A DNA stretch of 64,000 nt from Rhodophyticola sp017644125 (GTDB lineage Bacteria > Pseudomonadota > Alphaproteobacteria > Rhodobacterales > Rhodobacteraceae), in assembly GCF_042140125.1 (NCBI RefSeq), contig NZ_CP159473.1, one strand, 5' to 3'. The notes below the pieces were generated by a model, which saw nothing but the letters and a program-made list of their open reading frames with translations, made no database searches and was not told where the DNA came from. Positions 34,249-43,531 of the stretch are shown here, piece after piece (position 1 is the stretch's first letter; each line of letters begins with the position of its first letter). The position numbers were made by a program, and so were the translations under genes.

Positions 34249-35823
34249 CTAACGCGTCAGCACCGCCGACACGGGCGCCATCACCACGCTTTCCGACCGA
34301 TCGCCAAGCGCCCAGGAAAACAGCGCCGTCACCGTGTCGGAATAGGTATGCCCGACGACGATGACGCGCCCCTCCTGTCCGGCGGCGAAGGCGGCGCGGT
34401 CCAGATAGCGGGTGATGACCGTGGCGCGCTCCCGCTCGCTGTCGATCTGACGGAAAAGCGTCGCGGCGGGCACCCCTGCCCGGACAGCGCTTTGCTCGGC
34501 GGCGTTCAGACCGCGCGGATAGGCCACGAGCCCATGGCCGGTATCGGTCAGCGCGGCGATGACCGCATCGAGCACCGGGCGATCGCCCTGCACGCGGTTC
34601 TGGTCGGTATCGAGAAGGGCCACGGTTTCGGGCAACACGTCCAGAGCACCGGCCAGCGCCGTCTCCACATCCGAGGGCGCAGCGCCATCGGGCAGCATCC
34701 CGGCAAGGATCAGCACTTCGAACCCGGCGGCGCGATAGGCCGCTGCGCTCTCGGCGGCGCCCGGGGCGGTCGGGTCGATGGCAAAGCTGACCGGAAAGGG
34801 AAAATCGAGCAGCACCGACCTGTCGGAACCGAAGGCCGGGTCATCGATCAGGATCACGGCCATCAGGGGGCGGGTTTCCGACGGGTCGAAAGGCGCGGCA
34901 TAGGCCTCGATCGCGGGGCGCGGATCCTCCCCCTCGGACGGGTCGGGCACGGGCACCCCCGCCGCCGTTTCGGCCGCCTGCGGTTCGGAAGCATCGGCCG
35001 CGTCGCCGATCCGCGGCAGCGCGGGGCGGAACGACGCGGGCGGCGCCGGTGTGACGGTAGGCGCAGGCGCGACGCGCGCGGTCTCTTCGCCCGCCGCGGG
35101 AGCGCCGGTTGCGGGCTCTTCCGGCAGTTCCGGGGCCGGGGCGGGCATGGTCGTGGGCGTGCCGGGGTCGGTGTCGATCTGCGGCAGACCCAGAGGGGCG
35201 GGCTGCAATTCCGGCGGCGGGGCCAGGGGATCGGCGCTTGTATCGCTCACCTCGGGGGTGGACGTGTCGGGCACCGGGCTCTGCACCTGCGGCAGATCCA
35301 GCGCGGCCGTCCCTGTGGGGCGCGGCGCGGGCGCCGTGTCGGGCACCGGTGAGGCCGCCAGCGTATCGGGCGCGGGGGCCGGGCTGCCTTGCGGCGGCGC
35401 GGAAACCGGCGCGCTGTCGGGCGCGGGCACTGTCGCGGCCTGTTCGGGCGGCGGGCGATTGAACTCGGACCCTGCGGGCAGCGGCACGTTGTCGGCAGGC
35501 CCGGTGCGGGTCGCGGTATCTGCGGACGCGGCCGGTCGATCCGCGGGCGCGTCCTCCGCAGGGGCGGGATCGGCGGGGGTCGTGTCGGCGGGCGGTTCGC
35601 TCCCGGGCTGTCCGGGCGCGGGCGCGACCGCTGCGGGGGCCGTCTCCGCGCCGGCAGTTTCTTCCGGAACCGATGTGCCCAAAGGGGCGGATGGCGCATC
35701 GTTCACGCCGCCGGAGCGGTTCGGAAGCGGGGCGCTGAGTGACAATATCGCAAGAAACAGCGCCGCGAACAGCACCCCCAGCAGCATCCCGGTCACCACA
35801 CCTCTGCCCATTCCGCTCCTCAT
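34249..35823 (-). CDS. Divergent polysaccharide deacetylase-family protein with long Pro/Ala linker
   Basis: 524-aa protein of the divergent polysaccharide deacetylase (YibQ-like) family. The N-terminal membrane anchor (GMLLGVLFAALFLAILSLSA) is followed by about 270 residues of Pro/Ala/Asp/Thr-rich low complexity. The C-terminal domain has PLMAVILIDDPAFGSDRSVL, FPVSFAIDPT and GRVIVVGHTYSDTVTALFSW. Members keep some deacetylase positions but activity is not established. Encoded on the minus strand between trpE and trpG. The linker would span periplasm and cell wall (inference). Confidence 0.85.
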   Translation of the reverse strand: MRSGMGRGVVTGMLLGVLFAALFLAILSLSAPLPNRSGGVNDAPSAPLGTSVPEETAGAETAPAAVAPAPGQPGSEPPADTTPADPAPAEDAPADRPAASADTATRTGPADNVPLPAGSEFNRPPPEQAATVPAPDSAPVSAPPQGSPAPAPDTLAASPVPDTAPAPRPTGTAALDLPQVQSPVPDTSTPEVSDTSADPLAPPPELQPAPLGLPQIDTDPGTPTTMPAPAPELPEEPATGAPAAGEETARVAPAPTVTPAPPASFRPALPRIGDAADASEPQAAETAAGVPVPDPSEGEDPRPAIEAYAAPFDPSETRPLMAVILIDDPAFGSDRSVLLDFPFPVSFAIDPTAPGAAESAAAYRAAGFEVLILAGMLPDGAAPSDVETALAGALDVLPETVALLDTDQNRVQGDRPVLDAVIAALTDTGHGLVAYPRGLNAAEQSAVRAGVPAATLFRQIDSERERATVITRYLDRAAFAAGQEGRVIVVGHTYSDTVTALFSWALGDRSESVVMAPVSAVLTR

Positions 35824-35935
35824 CCGCTATCACGCACCGTCCCTGCCCGGTCCCTTGACCCTGCCGCGCGGCTGTTGAACATGTATAACGCGGGCGCGCG
35901 TCGCCTTCGACCCCTTTCGGAAAGGCCTGGGCAAC

Positions 35936-36523
35936 ATGCTGCTCTTGATCGATAATTACGACAGTTTCACCTATAATCTGGTTCATTACCTTGGGGAACT
36001 GGGTGCCGATGTGCAGGTTGCGCGCAATGACGCGCTGACCGTGCAGGAGGCGATGGCGCTGAAGCCGCGGGCGATCGTGCTGTCCCCGGGCCCGTGCGAC
36101 CCGGACCGGGCGGGCATCTGTCTGGCCCTGACCGGGGCGGCGGCGGAAACGGGAACCCCGCTTCTGGGCGTGTGTCTGGGCCATCAGACGATCGGGCAGG
36201 CGTTTGGCGGCCGCGTCGTCCAGCATGCGGAGATCGTGCATGGCAAGATGGGCCAGATCCTGCATCGGGGCGAGGGTGTCTTTGCCGGGCTCCCCTCCCC
36301 GCTTCTGGGGACGCGCTATCACTCGCTGGTGGTGGCGCGCGACGATCTGCCGGACTGCCTGACGGTGACGGCCGAACTGGCCGACGGCACGATCATGGGC
36401 CTGCGCCACCGGGATCTGCCGATAGAAGGGGTGCAGTTTCACCCCGAAAGCATCCGCTCGGAACACGGGCACGGGATGCTTCGCACCTTCCTCGACAGCG
36501 CCCGGATCGGAGAGCCTGCATGA
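35936..36523 (+). CDS. trpG: Anthranilate synthase component II (glutamine amidotransferase)
   Basis: Supplies ammonia from glutamine to TrpE. The 195-aa class I amidotransferase has the catalytic Cys in LLGVCLGHQTIGQAFGG, the His-Glu pair in QFHPESIRSEHG, and the oxyanion region VLSPGPCDPDRAG. Start of a second trp transcription unit: trpD overlaps by ATGA at 36520. A TATAAC at 35884-35889 could be a -10, without a convincing -35. Confidence 0.96.
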   Translation: MLLLIDNYDSFTYNLVHYLGELGADVQVARNDALTVQEAMALKPRAIVLSPGPCDPDRAGICLALTGAAAETGTPLLGVCLGHQTIGQAFGGRVVQHAEIVHGKMGQILHRGEGVFAGLPSPLLGTRYHSLVVARDDLPDCLTVTAELADGTIMGLRHRDLPIEGVQFHPESIRSEHGHGMLRTFLDSARIGEPA

Positions 36524-37539
36524 CCGACGCGATGAAGCCGCTGATCTATTCGGCCTCCGAAGGGCCGCTCAGCCGGGCGCAGGCGCGCGCCGCGTTCGAG
36601 CATCTGTTCGAGGGGGCCGCGACGCCGGCGCAGATCGGCGGGCTGCTGATGGCGATGCGGGCGCGCGGCGAATCCGTCGCCGAATATGCCGCCGCCGCCG
36701 CCGTGATGCGGGACAAATGCATCAAGGTGCGCGCGCCGGACGGGGCGATGGATATCGTCGGCACCGGCGGCGACGGCATGGGCACGCTGAATATCTCGAC
36801 CGCGACGGCCTTCGTGGTTGCGGGGGCCGGTGTGCCGGTTGCGAAACACGGCAACAAGAACCTCAGCTCGAAATCCGGCGCCGCGGACGCGCTAGGCCAG
36901 ATGGGCATCAATGTCATGGTCGGCCCCGAGATCGTGGAACGCGCCATCGCCGAAGCGGGGATCGGCTTCATGATGGCCCCGATGCACCATCCGGCGATCA
37001 AACATGTGATGCCGGTGCGCCTTGAGCTTGGCTCGAAGACCATCTTCAACATTCTGGGGCCGCTGACCAACCCCGCGGGCGTGAAGCGGCAATTGACGGG
37101 CGCATTCGCCATCGACCTGATCTTTCCCATGGCCGAAACCCTGCAGGATCTGGGCAGCGAGAAAGCCTGGCTGGTGCATGGCGCCGACGGCACGGACGAG
37201 ATTTCGATCAGCGGGCCGACATCCGTGGCGGTCCTGGACGGGGACGACATCACCGCCCGGGAGGTGCATCCCGAAGAGGCCGGGTTGCCGGTGCATCCGC
37301 TCCGCGACATTCTGGGCGGCACACCCGAGGAGAACGGCGCGGCGCTGCGCGCGCTTCTGGCGGGCGAAACCGGGGCCTACAGGGATGCGGTCCTGCTGAA
37401 CGCGGCGGCGGCGCTGATCGTTGCGGACAAGGTGGAGACCTTGTTGGAGGGTGTTGAAATCGCACGGGAAAGCATAGATAGCGGCAAGGCGAAGCAGGCC
37501 GTGGAGACCCTGGCCCGCATCACATCGGAGAGCTCATGA
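36520..37539 (+). CDS. trpD: Anthranilate phosphoribosyltransferase
   Basis: Joins anthranilate and PRPP. The 339-aa product shows the PRPP site DIVGTGGDGMGTLNISTATA, KHGNKNLSSKSGAADALGQM and the metal-binding region around VHGADGTDEIS. The start overlaps the trpG stop (ATGA), and its own stop overlaps trpC the same way, so the three are translationally coupled. Confidence 0.97.
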   Translation: MTDAMKPLIYSASEGPLSRAQARAAFEHLFEGAATPAQIGGLLMAMRARGESVAEYAAAAAVMRDKCIKVRAPDGAMDIVGTGGDGMGTLNISTATAFVVAGAGVPVAKHGNKNLSSKSGAADALGQMGINVMVGPEIVERAIAEAGIGFMMAPMHHPAIKHVMPVRLELGSKTIFNILGPLTNPAGVKRQLTGAFAIDLIFPMAETLQDLGSEKAWLVHGADGTDEISISGPTSVAVLDGDDITAREVHPEEAGLPVHPLRDILGGTPEENGAALRALLAGETGAYRDAVLLNAAAALIVADKVETLLEGVEIARESIDSGKAKQAVETLARITSESS

Positions 37540-38348
37540 CAACGCCGACGATTCTGGAAAAGATCAAAGCCTACAAGCTGGAGGAGATCGCGCGCCGCAA
37601 GGCCGAACGCCCGCTTGAGTCGGTCGAGACGGAGGCCCGCAGCGCCCCGCCGGTCCGCCCTTTCGCCGAAGCGCTGAGCGCGGCGGCGCGCGAAGGCTAC
37701 GGCCTGATCGCGGAGATCAAGAAAGCGAGCCCGTCCAAGGGCCTGATCCGCGCTGATTTCGACCCGCCCGCCCTTGCGCAGGCCTATGCCACGGGCGGCG
37801 CGACCTGCCTGAGCGTGCTGACCGACGGGCCGAGCTTTCAGGGTGCCGACCAGTTTCTGGTGGCCGCACGGGAGGCCTGCGACTTGCCGGTGCTGCGCAA
37901 GGATTTCCTTTATGACCCCTATCAAGTGGCGGAGGCCCGCGCGCTTGGTGCCGATTGCATCCTGATCATCATGGCCAGTGTCGATGACGGGCAGGCCGGC
38001 GAACTGGAGGCCGCCGCGGCCGATTGGGGAATGGATGCGCTGATAGAGGTGCATGACGAAGCGGAACTGGATCGCGCAAGCCATCTGAACTCGCGCCTTG
38101 TCGGCATAAACAACCGGGATCTCAACACGTTCGAGACCTCTCTGGATGTGACCCGGCGGCTGGTGCGGATGATCCCCGATGACCGGCTGGTGGTCGCCGA
38201 AAGCGGGCTATCCACGCCGGAGGATCTGGCCGATATGGCGCAATACGGTGCGCGCTGCTTCCTGATCGGGGAGAGCCTGGTGCGGCAGGAGGATGTGGCC
38301 ACAGCGACCCGCAACCTGCTGGCCAACCCGCTGACGGCGCGGTTCTGA
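37536..38348 (+). CDS. trpC: Indole-3-glycerol phosphate synthase
   Basis: Ring closure of CdRP to indole-3-glycerol phosphate, 270 aa. Motifs: LIAEIKKASPSKGLIRADFD with the catalytic Lys, VLRKDFLYDPYQVAEARALG, GINNRDLNTFETSLD and VVAESGLSTPEDL. Single-function enzyme, not fused to TrpF. Begins at an ATGA overlap with trpD and ends in TGATG with moaC. No trpF, trpB or trpA lies in the window. Confidence 0.97.
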   Translation: MTTPTILEKIKAYKLEEIARRKAERPLESVETEARSAPPVRPFAEALSAAAREGYGLIAEIKKASPSKGLIRADFDPPALAQAYATGGATCLSVLTDGPSFQGADQFLVAAREACDLPVLRKDFLYDPYQVAEARALGADCILIIMASVDDGQAGELEAAAADWGMDALIEVHDEAELDRASHLNSRLVGINNRDLNTFETSLDVTRRLVRMIPDDRLVVAESGLSTPEDLADMAQYGARCFLIGESLVRQEDVATATRNLLANPLTARF

Positions 38349-38827
38349 TGCCGAAACTCACGCATTTCGACGGCGACGGGCAGGCCCATATGGTCGATGT
38401 GTCCGAAAAGCCGGTGACGGCCCGAGTTGCCAAGGCCGGGGTCTGGGTGAAGATGTTACCCGAAACCCTTGATCTGGTTGAGAAAGGCAATGCCAAGAAA
38501 GGTGACGTGCTGGCGGTTGCGCGGCTTGCGGGCATCATGGGCGCCAAACGCACCGCCGATCTGATCCCGCTGTGTCATCCGCTGCCGGTGACCAAGGTCT
38601 CCATGGAACTGGTGGCGGACCCCGCCTTGCCCGGGGTGCGGATCACGGCGACGGTCAAGACCAACGGGCAGACCGGGGTCGAGATGGAGGCGCTGACCGC
38701 GGCCTCCACCGCGGCGCTGACGGTTTATGACATGCTGAAGGCCGTCGATCGGGGGATGGAGATCGGCGGGCTGCGCGTACTTCTGAAGGATGGCGGCAAA
38801 TCCGGGCGTTTCGAGGCCGACCCGTGA
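38348..38827 (+). CDS. moaC: Cyclic pyranopterin monophosphate synthase
   Basis: Second enzyme of molybdenum-cofactor synthesis, 159 aa. Characteristic ADLIPLCHPLPVTKVSMELV and the MEALTAASTAALTVYDMLKA helix. Its start overlaps the trpC stop by one base (TGATG), an unusual mixing of trp and moco genes that is, as far as I recall, shared with other Rhodobacterales. Followed by moeA with a GTGA overlap. Confidence 0.97.
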   Translation: MPKLTHFDGDGQAHMVDVSEKPVTARVAKAGVWVKMLPETLDLVEKGNAKKGDVLAVARLAGIMGAKRTADLIPLCHPLPVTKVSMELVADPALPGVRITATVKTNGQTGVEMEALTAASTAALTVYDMLKAVDRGMEIGGLRVLLKDGGKSGRFEADP

Positions 38828-40008
38828 TTTCCGTCGCCGAGGCGCTGGCCCATTGCCTGGCCCTGACCCGCCCGCTGGAGGTGGAGGATGTGCCGCTGAG
38901 CGAGGCGGCGGGCCGGGTGCTGGCCCGCTCGGTGCTGGCCCGGCGGGACCAGCCGCCTTTTGCGGCCTCGGCGATGGACGGCTACGCGGTTCGCGGCGCG
39001 GACGTGGCGCCGGGCGCGCGGCTGACCGTGGTGGGCGAGGCCCCCGCGGGCCATATGTGGCCCGGCGGGATCGGCGCGGGCGAGGCGCTGCGGATCTTCA
39101 CCGGCGCGCCGGTGCCCGAAGGCGCCGACCGGATTGTTATTCAGGAGGATGTGCAGCGCGAGGGCGACCGGATCACGCTTGGCGACAAGCTGGATGCGGG
39201 CCTGCATATCCGCGCGGCCGGCGTGGATTTCCGCGAGGGGCACCGGATCGAGGCGCCGCGCCGCCTGTCGCCCGCCGATATCGCGCTGGCGGCGTCGATG
39301 AACCACCCCCGCCTGCCGGTGACCCGCCGCCCCGATGTGGCGCTGATCGCCACCGGCGACGAGCTTGTGCAGCCCGGCGAGACCCCGCGGCCCGACCAGA
39401 TCATCGCGTCGAACACCTATGGGCTGAAGGCCGTGATCGAGGCCGAGGGCGGGCAGGCCCGGCTGTTGCCCATCGCGCGGGACACGCATGAAAGCCTGGA
39501 ACAGGTGCTGGGTCTGGCCGCGGGCGCCGATCTGATCGTGACGATCGGCGGCGCGTCCGTGGGCGATCACGATCTTGTCGGACAGGTGGCGCAGGCGATG
39601 GGGCTGGAGCGGTCCTTCTACAAGATCGCCATGCGTCCGGGCAAACCGCTGATGGCCGGGCGGCTGGCCGGGTCGGCCCTGGTCGGCCTTCCCGGAAATC
39701 CCGTTTCATCAATGGTTTGCGGGCATCTCTTCATAGTACCGATGCTGCGCGCCTTTCTTGGCCTGCCCGCGGGCGAGCGCCGCCGAAGCCGCGCCCGGCT
39801 GGCCGTGGATCTGCCCGCGAACGGCCCGAGGGAGCACTACATGCGCGCCTGCCTGTCCCACGGGGCTGAGCTGCCCGAAGTGACGCCCGTCGACATGCAG
39901 GACAGCTCCCTTCTGACGCGGCTGGCGGAGGCGGACACACTTCTGGTCCTGCCCCCGCATCAGCCGCCGCTGAAGGCCGGCGCGCTGGTGGAGATCCTGC
40001 CGCTCTGA
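38824..40008 (+). CDS. moeA: Molybdopterin molybdenumtransferase
   Basis: Inserts molybdate into adenylated molybdopterin, 394 aa. Domain order as in MoeA: SAMDGYAVR motif near residue 50, EGADRIVIQEDVQREGDRIT, then the GTSVG-type nucleotide domain (DLIVTIGGASVGDHDLVGQV) and PLMAGRLAGSALVGLPGNPV, ending in a C-terminal beta barrel. GTG start overlaps moaC. A hairpin with downstream T tract follows (40013-40052). Within this unit it is the last gene before unrelated accessory genes. Confidence 0.96.
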   Translation: MISVAEALAHCLALTRPLEVEDVPLSEAAGRVLARSVLARRDQPPFAASAMDGYAVRGADVAPGARLTVVGEAPAGHMWPGGIGAGEALRIFTGAPVPEGADRIVIQEDVQREGDRITLGDKLDAGLHIRAAGVDFREGHRIEAPRRLSPADIALAASMNHPRLPVTRRPDVALIATGDELVQPGETPRPDQIIASNTYGLKAVIEAEGGQARLLPIARDTHESLEQVLGLAAGADLIVTIGGASVGDHDLVGQVAQAMGLERSFYKIAMRPGKPLMAGRLAGSALVGLPGNPVSSMVCGHLFIVPMLRAFLGLPAGERRRSRARLAVDLPANGPREHYMRACLSHGAELPEVTPVDMQDSSLLTRLAEADTLLVLPPHQPPLKAGALVEILPL

Positions 40009-40012
40009 GCCG

Positions 40013-40052
40013 ATGACCCCGAAAAAGCGGGGTCATTCCCATAAGGTTTTTT
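40013..40052 (+). terminator. Terminator of trpGDC-moaC-moeA
   Basis: ATGACCCC (40013-40020) pairs with GGGGTCAT (40029-40036), loop GAAAAAGC; TTTTTT occurs at 40047-40052 after ten further bases. It starts 5 bases after the moeA stop. The spacing to the U tract is longer than ideal. Confidence 0.6.
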
Positions 40053-40120
40053 CGTTGCCGTGATCCGGCCAAGCCTCTAGCCCGGGCCTGAAGGCCAGGG
40101 GCGAAGAGGACGGGCGCGCG

Positions 40121-42538
40121 ATGAAAACACATGCACAGGCCGTGGTGATCGGCGGCGGGCTGGTCGGCTGTTCGATCCTTTACCATCTGGCCAGACTGGG
40201 CTGGCGCGACGTCATCCTGCTGGAGCGGGACGAGCTGACATCGGGGTCCACATGGCATGCGGCGGCCGGCATTCACGGGCTTCACGACAGCACCAATATC
40301 AGCCGGATCCAGCATTACACGATGGGCTTGTACAAGGAGCTGGAGGCGGAAACCGGCCAGGGTTGCGGCGTGTTTCAGCCGGGCTCGCTCTATCTGGCGC
40401 AGACCGAGGCGCGGGAACACCAGTTGCGGCTTCAGGAGGCCAAGGCGCGCTATTACGGGATGAATTTCCACGCGGTGAGCCGGGACGAGGCGGAGCGGCT
40501 GCACCCGCTGGTGGATTTCGACGGTATCCGCTGCATCATGTACGAGCCCGATGGCGGCAATGTGGATCCGTCCGGCGTGACCATGGCCTATGCCGCGGGC
40601 GCCCGCGCGCGGGGCGCGGAGATCCACCGCTTCACGCCCGTCACCGCCACGGTGCCGCAGCCCGACGGGTCCTGGATCGTCGAGACGCCAAAAGGGTCTA
40701 TCCGCACGGACTGGGTGGTGAATGCCGCCGGGCTCTGGGGCCGGGAAGTGGCGGCGATGGCCGGGCTGGAGTTGCCGCTGATCCCGACCGAGCACCAGTA
40801 TTTCGTCACCGAAACCATCCCCGAAGTGGCCGCGCAGGGCCGTCGCCTGCCCTCGGTCGCGGACCGGGACGGCGAATACTACATGCGCCAGGAAGGTCGG
40901 GGCCTGCTGATCGGCGCCTATGAGCGCGACATGCGGTTCTGGGCCGAGGATGGCACGCCGCAGGGCCTCGGCCATGAACTCTTCGCCGACGATCTGGACC
41001 GGATCATGGACAACGTGATGCGCGCGATGGCACGGGTGCCGGTTGCGGCGACGGCGGGGATCAAGCGGGTGATCAACGGGCCGATGATCTGGTCGCCCGA
41101 CAGCGCGGCGCTCTTCGGCCCGGTGCCGGAACTGCGGGGTTACTTCTGCTGCAACGGGATCATTCCGGGCTTCTCCCAATCCGGCGGGCTGGGGCTTCTG
41201 GCGGCGGAATGGATGATCGAGGGGGAGCCGAGGCTGGACATGTTCGGCTGGGATCTGGCGCGGTTCGGCCCATGGGCCGGCAAGGCCTTCACCAAGGCGC
41301 GGGTGCGGGACCAGTATGCCAACCGCTTCGCGATACATTTCCCCAACGAGGAACGCGCGGCCGGCCGCCCTGCCCGCCTGCGGCCCGCCTATGAGGTGCA
41401 GAAATCCATGGGCGCAGTGTTCGGGTTGAATTGCGGGTGGGAACATCCGTTGTGGTTCGCCGATGAACCCGGTGTGACCGAAACGACCGGGTTCGAGCGG
41501 CAAAACTGGTTCGAACCGGTCGGCCGCGAGGTCCGGATGCTGCGAACCCATGTCGGCGTGCTCGACATCTCCAACTTCGCCACCTACGAGATCAGGGGGC
41601 CCGGCGCGCAGGACTGGCTGGATGCGCTTTTGGCCAATCGCGTGCCGTCCGTTGTGGGGCGGGCCTGCCTTGCGCCGCTGATCGGGGTGCGGGGCGGCGT
41701 GGCGGGCGATTTCACCGTCAGCAGACTGGCCCCGGACCGCTTCATGATGATCGGCTCGGGCCTGGCGGAACGCTATCACCGGCGGTTTTTCGATATGGTG
41801 CCGCTGCCGCAGGGCACCGTCTTTGAGAACCGGACCGATGCGCTTTGCGGCATGAATGTCGCCGGACCGAAATCGCGCGAGCTTCTGCAACGGCTGACGA
41901 ACGAGGATCTGTCCAACGCGGGCTTCGGGTTCATGCAGGCGCGGCAGATGGTGGTGGCCGGTGTGCCGGTCGTGGCGCTGCGCGTGTCCTTCACCGGCGA
42001 TCTGGGATGGGAGCTGCATTGCACGGAGGAGCAGCAGACCGCCCTGTATCGCGCCCTGATCGGGGCCGCGCGCGACATGCGCGGCGGCCCGGTCGGCAGC
42101 CGCGCGCTCGGCGCGTTGCGGATCGAGAAGGGATACGGCTCATGGGGCCGCGAATACAGCCCCGAATACCGGCCGCAGGAGGTGGGGCTGGACCGGCTGA
42201 TCAAGCTGGACAAGGACTTCCTGCACAAGGACGCCTATGTTGCGCTGGCCGGGACGCCGCCGCGCGAGACCCTGTCGATCTTCGAGATAGACGCGGTGAA
42301 CAATGCCGATGCCAGCGGCGGAGAACCGATTTTCCTGCCGGACGGCACCGGTGTGGGGCGGGTCACCTCGGGGGCGTATTCGGCCCATACGGGCAAATCC
42401 CTCGCCCTTGGCTTCGCGCGGGCCGGGACGGCGCAGCCGGGCGATGTGGTGGAGATCCACGTGCTGGGGCGCCCGCACCGGGCCCGGATGCTGCCCGCGC
42501 CGCCGTTCGACCCCGAGGGGCTGAGACTGCGCGGATGA
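40121..42538 (+). CDS. FAD-dependent dimethylglycine/sarcosine dehydrogenase-like protein with GcvT domain
   Basis: 805-aa flavoprotein of the DMGDH/SARDH type, which demethylates N-methylglycines and passes the one-carbon unit to folate. Domains: FAD-binding GGGLVGCSILYHLARLG (residues 11-27); covalent-FAD type histidine H46 in SGSTWHAAAG; FAO_M middle part; GCV_T region from about 430 (RTHVGVLDISNFATYEIRGP, VALRVSFTGDLGWELHCTEE) and a C-terminal barrel. Substrate among N-methylamines is not decided by sequence. It lies alone 112 bp after moeA, convergent with a broken LysR gene. Confidence 0.9.
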   Translation: MKTHAQAVVIGGGLVGCSILYHLARLGWRDVILLERDELTSGSTWHAAAGIHGLHDSTNISRIQHYTMGLYKELEAETGQGCGVFQPGSLYLAQTEAREHQLRLQEAKARYYGMNFHAVSRDEAERLHPLVDFDGIRCIMYEPDGGNVDPSGVTMAYAAGARARGAEIHRFTPVTATVPQPDGSWIVETPKGSIRTDWVVNAAGLWGREVAAMAGLELPLIPTEHQYFVTETIPEVAAQGRRLPSVADRDGEYYMRQEGRGLLIGAYERDMRFWAEDGTPQGLGHELFADDLDRIMDNVMRAMARVPVAATAGIKRVINGPMIWSPDSAALFGPVPELRGYFCCNGIIPGFSQSGGLGLLAAEWMIEGEPRLDMFGWDLARFGPWAGKAFTKARVRDQYANRFAIHFPNEERAAGRPARLRPAYEVQKSMGAVFGLNCGWEHPLWFADEPGVTETTGFERQNWFEPVGREVRMLRTHVGVLDISNFATYEIRGPGAQDWLDALLANRVPSVVGRACLAPLIGVRGGVAGDFTVSRLAPDRFMMIGSGLAERYHRRFFDMVPLPQGTVFENRTDALCGMNVAGPKSRELLQRLTNEDLSNAGFGFMQARQMVVAGVPVVALRVSFTGDLGWELHCTEEQQTALYRALIGAARDMRGGPVGSRALGALRIEKGYGSWGREYSPEYRPQEVGLDRLIKLDKDFLHKDAYVALAGTPPRETLSIFEIDAVNNADASGGEPIFLPDGTGVGRVTSGAYSAHTGKSLALGFARAGTAQPGDVVEIHVLGRPHRARMLPAPPFDPEGLRLRG

Positions 42539-42540
42539 GA

Positions 42541-43450
42541 TCAGCCGTTGCCGTCGAGCAACCAGTCGCGGAACCGTCTGGCAGGCGGCTTCAGGGTCCG
42601 GGCGGGGCGGGTCAGGTAGTAGTTCCACGGGCTGTCGACGGCGCAAGCGAAGGGCTCGGTCAACACGCCGCGCGCCAGATAGGGTTCGGCGAGCGACCGC
42701 AGAACCGCCACGCAGCCCAACCCGTTCGCCGCCAGTTCCAGCGCGACGTTGGAGGAATTCGACCGCACGCCCCCGTGCAGATCCAGATCGTCGAGATCCA
42801 GCCCCGCGGCGACCGCGCCCCAGCAATCCTGCCGGGTCAGGATATGGATCAGCCCGGCCCCCTTGAGTTGCCCGGGCCGGCACAACACCTCTCCGGCGAC
42901 CGTGTATCCGGGGGCGCAGACCACGGTCAGACGCTCGGGCGCCAGCAGCGCGTCGCCGTGCAGAACCTCGTCCCGGGGTTTGATCGCGACGGTCAGATCG
43001 GCAACCTCGCCGATCCGGTCGCCCCAGACCGTTCCGTTCAGGGTGATCGTGAAATCGGGATAATCGGCCAGAAACGCCGCGACCCGGGCCGCCATCCAGT
43101 TCTCGGCCAGGCTGATCGGGCAGGAGATCACCACCGTCTGGTCATGAGTTCCGGGCGATGATGGCCTCGGTCGCGTCCTCGATCTGGAGCAGCGCGCGGC
43201 GGATGCCGGGCAGATAGGCCTGCCCCGGACCGGTCAGTTCAAGGCTGCGGGCGTGGCGGATGAACAGGGGTTTGCCGAGATACTCCTCCAACGAGCGGAC
43301 GTGATTGGAAATCGCGGCCTGGGTGTAGTTCAGCTCCTCCGCGGCGAGCGTGAAGTTCAGGTGCCGCGCCGCCGCCTCGAAGGAGCGGAGGTGATTCAGG
43401 TAGGGTCGGTGTTCCACGGGGGCCGGGCGCCTTCTTGCCATGTGCGGCAC
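42541..43450 (-). pseudogene. LysR-family (GcvA-like) regulator, frame-disrupted
   Basis: The DNA-binding part (HLRSFEAAARHLNFTLAAEE, LNYTQAAISNHVRSLEEYLG) runs into a stop after ATEAIIARNS at 43142. The substrate-binding part resumes in another frame (TVVISCPISLAENWMAARVA) and continues to RRFRDWLLDGNG at 42541. One extra base within 43138-43144 explains the break; without it the product would be about 302 aa, full length for LysR. It is divergent from the MmgE/PrpD gene and convergent with the FAD/GcvT gene, either of which it may regulate. A real mutation or a sequence error. Confidence 0.87.
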
Positions 43451-43531
43451 ATGAAACCCGCAATTCGCCCCATGGGCCAGAATATTTATGCGTGAGACCC
43501 CGTTTTCATTGCGAGACTGGCGGAGAGGCGC

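Noticed and set aside
35855..35889. TTGACC and TATAAC as a trpG promoter
   Set aside because: Spacing is 23 bp, too long for a standard promoter; kept only as a remark under trpG.
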